From Oscillospiraceae bacterium (GTDB lineage: Bacteria; Bacillota; Clostridia; Oscillospirales; Ruminococcaceae): DNA of 8,781 nucleotides. The stretch spans positions 1-8,781 of the forward strand of contig JAAWBP010000107.1 of the NCBI GenBank assembly GCA_022792755.1, written 5' to 3'. Position numbers and translations under genes: made by a program. Under the pieces are notes generated by a model, which was given only the letters and a program-made list of their open reading frames with translations, made no database searches and had not been told where the DNA came from. Shown here one piece after another: positions 6,653-8,781 of this stretch (within the stretch, counting starts at the first letter, position 1; each line of letters starts with the position of its first letter).

Positions 6653-6682
6653 AAAGCGCTCCTGGAAAAGCGGGAGCGCTTT
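6653..6682 (-). terminator. Intrinsic terminator of the zinc-ribbon gene
   Basis: AAAGCGCTCC (6653-6662) pairs perfectly with GGAGCGCTTT (6673-6682) around a 10-base loop. On the - strand the stem runs directly into a T run and, 8 bases later, a second T run. The stem begins two bases past the stop codon at 6685-6687. Confidence 0.8.
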
Positions 6683-6684
6683 CG

Positions 6685-6927
6685 TCAGACCGGCCGAACG
6701 CCGAATAGAGACATCAGGAACGGGATCACCCAGATGAGGAATAAAATCAGCCCGGCGGCACAGCCGCAGCTGATCAAAATCCGCTTGAGCTGGCTTTTGG
6801 CCGAGCCTTCACCCTCCTCTGGAACGTAGGGTTCCCCTTGGTTGAAATCGAACTTTTTTTCACATTCTTCACAAAGACCGTGCTCGGTCAGTTCCTCTAC
6901 CTTTTTGCGGCATAGCATACAGCGCAT
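6685..6927 (-). CDS. Small zinc-ribbon protein with C-terminal membrane anchor
   Basis: 80 residues from the ATG at 6927. The N-terminus holds two CxxC knuckles, CMLC (residues 3-6) and CEEC (19-22), a probable zinc ribbon. An acidic linker (GEPYVPEEGEGS) follows, then one hydrophobic span (about 71% of the way from LILFLIW to LMSLF, residues 53-75) that includes CGC. The start is decided by two facts: AGGAGA lies 7 bases before 6927, and the longer frame's ATG at 6993 lies upstream of the predicted transcription start near 6975. Predicted topology puts the zinc ribbon on the cytoplasmic side if the positive-inside rule holds (KSQLKR precedes the span). Function is unknown. It is a single-gene unit with its own promoter and terminator. 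Confidence 0.8.
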   Translation of the reverse strand: MRCMLCRKKVEELTEHGLCEECEKKFDFNQGEPYVPEEGEGSAKSQLKRILISCGCAAGLILFLIWVIPFLMSLFGVRPV

Positions 6928-6981
6928 CTTAACTCTCCTGTTTTTCACCCGAACTGGATCAAAATCCTTTTTGGTAAAGGT

Positions 6982-7010
6982 AGTATAACACATTTTCCTC
7001 CAGGGTGCAA
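6982..7010 (-). promoter_or_regulatory. Promoter of the zinc-ribbon gene (extended -10)
   Basis: On the - strand TTGCAC (7010-7005), 17 bases, then TATACT (6987-6982) preceded by TGT. Transcription would start near 6975, leaving a leader of about 48 nt before the ATG at 6927. Confidence 0.75.
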
Positions 7011-7054
7011 ACGATAGGCCGAGACGCCGGCGTTTGAAACCATACCGTAAAAAA

Positions 7055-7813
7055 TTACGCCTGGACGTTGATCTCAGCAGTTCCTTCCACGGGAGTGCTC
7101 ATCTGCGCTGTGTATTGCTGGACGGCTGCATCCACTGTCGGCGAAGTCAGCGAGGACAGCGCCTGCGCCTGCTCTCTCAATTCCATCTGAGTTGCGGACA
7201 GCTGCCCTTGAAGCTGGTTGTCAATCACAGCCTCCCGGATATAACCCGATTCCCGGATGACCCGCATCGTCCGGCGGCGGAGGAGATCCTGCCGCAGCCG
7301 CAGCGCCTCTTTACGCTGGTCTTTCTGCTCGGATTTTTTACGCCGGACTTCCGTCAGCCGTTCGCTGTCCAGATCGCGCCGCTTTTTCCCGGCCCGCTGA
7401 ACCACCTTTTGCAGCTGGTTGATCGCGGCCCTGATGCGGCCCGCATTATCGCTGTCCTGGCGCATCGCCGTCTTGAGCTGGGCGATCCGCCGCCGGGCGT
7501 ATCCGGAAGCGGAGCTGACCTGCGCGTGGTTTTTGGCTCTGGCTAAACGGGCGTGCGCCTCGACCGGGGCATAGCCGTACTGAGAGCCGTTTTTGGGAAG
7601 CTGGAGGCTCTTTTTCCGCGCCTCCGCCTTTTCCCGCGCTTCCTGCATCATCTCATATAGGGTCGGCGCCTTTTCTTCCGGCTCGGCCGGCGTTTGGATG
7701 GTTTCTGCCTTTTTTATCTCTTCACCCGCTGCTGCGGGAGATTTCTGCGGCTCGTTGGAATAACTCCGCTGCGGGACAGCCATACCCGCACCGTATACTT
7801 TCATATCGCTCAT
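7055..7813 (-). CDS. Basic coiled-coil-rich protein of unknown function
   Basis: 252 residues from the ATG at 7813, which has GGGAGGGG 5 bases upstream; TTG codons 15 and more bases earlier are less likely. The N-terminal 50 residues are low-complexity, Pro/Glu/Ala-rich and probably disordered. A helical acidic/basic stretch (YEMMQEAREKAEARKK, 53-68) precedes the middle region (79-200), which is strikingly Arg/Lys-rich and probably helical: APVEAHARLARAKNHAQVSS, then RRRIAQLKTAMRQD, then KKRRDLDSERLTEVRRKK. A Gln/Ala-rich helix (196-222) and a short acidic tail (EGTAEINVQA) close it. There is no signal peptide, membrane span or catalytic motif. Charge and helicity would suit binding to nucleic acid, another protein or the inner membrane face, but this is inference. 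It is divergent from the 55-aa gene and has no clear terminator. Confidence 0.85.
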   Translation of the reverse strand: MSDMKVYGAGMAVPQRSYSNEPQKSPAAAGEEIKKAETIQTPAEPEEKAPTLYEMMQEAREKAEARKKSLQLPKNGSQYGYAPVEAHARLARAKNHAQVSSASGYARRRIAQLKTAMRQDSDNAGRIRAAINQLQKVVQRAGKKRRDLDSERLTEVRRKKSEQKDQRKEALRLRQDLLRRRTMRVIRESGYIREAVIDNQLQGQLSATQMELREQAQALSSLTSPTVDAAVQQYTAQMSTPVEGTAEINVQA

Positions 7814-7895
7814 AACTGCCCCTCCCAACAATTATTGTATGAAATCGTCTGAAAAAGGCCATCTGTTTCTCTGCCTTCTCCGTCGATTGGAGCGA

Positions 7896-7924
7896 TTGCA
7901 AAATGCTTCGCCCTTTATTAGAAT
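7896..7924 (+). promoter_or_regulatory. Probable promoter of the 55-aa protein gene
   Basis: TTGCAA (7896-7901), 17 bases, TAGAAT (7919-7924). Transcription would start near 7931, giving an unusually long leader of about 164 nt that contains the foldable region 7984-8060. It lies in the 280-base divergent intergenic region. Confidence 0.5.
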
Positions 7925-7967
7925 ATCGGCTATCAAGGGGAAAATAAAAGAGGAAGAGGAAAATTTT

Positions 7968-8060
7968 ATGAAACCCGGTTAAACGCCGGCAGGAGTTCGC
8001 GGGAGAAATTCCCTTGCGGACTTCAGTCACGCCGTGTGCAGGACATGTTTTTCCCCGGCG
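7968..8060 (+). other. Structured leader with a well-placed minimal ORF
   Basis: A strong ribosome binding site (GAGGAAGAGGA, 7950-7960) precedes an ATG at 7968 that opens only four codons (MKPG, stop 7980-7982). Directly after it, AGTTCGC (7994-8000) pairs with GCGGACT (8016-8022). The stem continues after a 2-base bulge as GGGA/TCCC around a GAAAT loop, giving a hairpin of at least 11 bp. CGCCGG (7984-7989) can pair with CCGGCG (8055-8060) to close a larger domain. This could be a cis-acting regulatory RNA. I cannot assign it to a known class. Confidence 0.35.
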
Positions 8061-8094
8061 CGGCATATATCTGGAAAGAGGGAGGGCGAGCCTG

Positions 8095-8262
8095 ATGGAT
8101 CCGAATGAACGAATTGCATCGATTACAGCCCTTGCTGCGCTGATTGCATCCAGGCTTAGTGACGACGAACTGGGTTTGGCTGCGGCGGTTTTTACCCAGC
8201 TGGGGGATACTTTATCTACGATCGCCGTTCAGAGGTCACTCAATCAAACGGGACAGAAATAA
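8095..8262 (+). CDS. 55-aa small protein of a Clostridia-type family (DUF6774-like?)
   Basis: The peptide starts MDPNERIASITALAALIASR, continues LSDDELGLAAAVFTQLGDTL and ends in a short basic/polar tail (QRSLNQTGQK). The ATG at 8095 is preferred because GAGGGAGGG lies 6-9 bases upstream; an alternative in-frame TTG at 8014 lies inside the leader hairpin. It looks like two amphipathic helices joined by the acidic turn LSDDELG, with no membrane span or signal. From memory the ALAxxIAxxLSxDELxLLAxxFTQLGDTL pattern fits small Firmicutes proteins of the DUF6774 type; I cannot confirm the family and no function is known. No terminator separates it from the next gene, which has its own promoter. Confidence 0.75.
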   Translation: MDPNERIASITALAALIASRLSDDELGLAAAVFTQLGDTLSTIAVQRSLNQTGQK

Positions 8263-8285
8263 ACGCCTGAATCTGTCAAAAAAAG

Positions 8286-8314
8286 TTGTATCCTCTAGGA
8301 GAATCAGGTATAAT
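8286..8314 (+). promoter_or_regulatory. Strong promoter of the YbjQ-family gene
   Basis: TTGTAT (8286-8291), 17 bases, and a perfect TATAAT (8309-8314). The start would be near 8321, leaving a leader of about 26 nt that holds the ribosome binding site AAAGGCGG (8333-8340). Confidence 0.85.
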
Positions 8315-8346
8315 AAGATCATCAAATCAAGAAAGGCGGAGCAATC

Positions 8347-8658
8347 ATGATTATTGTCAACACCGATTTTATCAGCGGAAAAGAGCTGCAAACGCTGGGT
8401 CTCGTCAGAGGGGCGACCATCCAGTCCAAAAATATTGGACGGGATATCACCCAGAGCTTTAAAACACTCGTCGGAGGCGAACTGAAAGCCTATACCCAGA
8501 TGATGAGCGAAGCACGCGATCTTGCAACCCAACGGATGATTGCGGAAGCCGAAACGGTCGGCGCCGATGCGATTATCAACGTGCGGTATGCGACCTCCGC
8601 TGTCATGCAGGGAGCCGCGGAAGTGATGGCTTACGGCACTGCGGTGAAATTCCTGTAA
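8347..8658 (+). CDS. ybjQ: YbjQ / UPF0145 family protein
   Basis: 103 residues, full length for the family (E. coli YbjQ is about 107). The N-terminal strand IIVNTDFISGKELQTLGLVRG, the GRDITQSFKTLVGGELKAYT segment and the helix with MSEARDLATQRMIAEAETVG lead to the hallmark GADAIINVRYATSAV (72-86). The end AEVMAYGTAVKFL is also typical. The fold is small alpha/beta and forms ring-like pentamers in solved homologues. A heavy-metal-binding role has been suggested from the fold but is not established. The ATG follows AAAGGCGG by 6 bases. It is a single-gene unit ended by the hairpins at 8679-8744. Confidence 0.95.
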   Translation: MIIVNTDFISGKELQTLGLVRGATIQSKNIGRDITQSFKTLVGGELKAYTQMMSEARDLATQRMIAEAETVGADAIINVRYATSAVMQGAAEVMAYGTAVKFL

Positions 8659-8678
8659 GCGTTTTGATGAAGCTGATC

Positions 8679-8701
8679 CGGCAGGGCGGGCGGCCCTGCC
8701 G
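8679..8701 (+). terminator. First hairpin after the YbjQ-family gene
   Basis: CGGCAGGGC (8679-8687) pairs exactly with GCCCTGCCG (8693-8701) around a 5-base loop, a very stable 9-bp stem with no T run after it. It may stabilise the mRNA end or assist the true terminator 10 bases downstream. Confidence 0.5.
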
Positions 8702-8710
8702 CGCGGTATC

Positions 8711-8744
8711 CGCCGGCACGGGACAGTCCGCGCCGGCGTTTTTT
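8711..8744 (+). terminator. Intrinsic terminator of the YbjQ-family gene
   Basis: CGCCGGC (8711-8717) pairs with GCCGGCG (8732-8738), and CGGG/TCCG can extend the stem inside. Six T residues (8739-8744) follow directly. Confidence 0.9.
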
Positions 8745-8764
8745 AATAAGATGGGGTATGCTTT

Positions 8765-8781
8765 ATGAATGAGAACGCAAT
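8765..8781 (+). CDS. Possible 5' end of the next gene (only five codons visible)
   Basis: An ATG at 8765 opens MNENA before the window ends, with GGGGT about 8 bases upstream. A second ATG at 8769 in another frame is also possible (MRTQ). Too little is present for an identity. Confidence 0.3.

Noticed and set aside
5393..7075. Shared 12-mer CGTTGATCTCAG near the ends of azlD and the basic coiled-coil gene
   Set aside because: A single short match without extension; one copy is coding and the other is not. Treated as coincidence.
7722..8066. 114-aa - strand frame upstream of the basic coiled-coil gene
   Set aside because: It overlaps that gene's start in another frame and covers the structured leader. 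Cys/Arg/Phe-rich and not gene-like.
7026..8741. Four copies of GCCGGCGTTT (7026, 7686, inverted 7981, 8732)
   Set aside because: One is a terminator arm, one lies inside a gene and the flanks differ. Probably chance in GC-rich DNA rather than a repeat family.

Overview
The window looks like chromosomal DNA of a low-to-mid-GC Firmicute, most likely a gut-type Clostridia (Oscillospiraceae/Ruminococcaceae-like). This is inferred from sigma-A type promoters with 17-bp spacers, strong GGAGG-like ribosome binding sites, GC-rich third codon positions, a Clostridia-style chemoreceptor, an AzlCD exporter and several small lineage-restricted proteins. No rRNA, tRNA, CRISPR array, insertion sequence or transposase was seen.

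Left part (1-2700, + strand): the end of an unrecognised gene, then a visibly AT-rich stretch with one or two promoters and a small secreted protein (349-738). Next come an FtsX/MacB-type ABC permease half (814-2274), a small single-span membrane protein (2335-2643) and a frameshifted scrap of a second permease C-terminus (about 2628-2691). A small exported protein followed by an FtsX-like membrane protein resembles lactococcin-972-type bacteriocin/immunity loci, but the ATPase is absent and the sequence match is weak. A perfect 10-bp inverted repeat brackets the small secreted gene. The right copy is followed by a T run, so the pair looks like the two halves of a terminator split by the gene.

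Middle (2722-6469, - strand): a methyl-accepting chemotaxis protein with its own terminator, an extended -10 promoter and a leader with mutually exclusive stem options; then a largely featureless 400-bp gap; then the overlapping azlC-azlD pair for branched-chain amino-acid export.

Right part: on the - strand, a small zinc-ribbon/membrane protein with a clear promoter and terminator, and a basic, coiled-coil-rich 252-aa protein of unknown function. On the + strand, a 55-aa protein behind a long structured leader, a YbjQ/UPF0145 family protein with a near-consensus promoter, two hairpins (the second an intrinsic terminator) and possibly the first codons of another gene.

Apart from azlCD, and probably the secreted protein plus permease pair, the genes look like independent transcription units. 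The best candidates for something new are the bracketed secreted-protein/permease locus and the two structured leaders.
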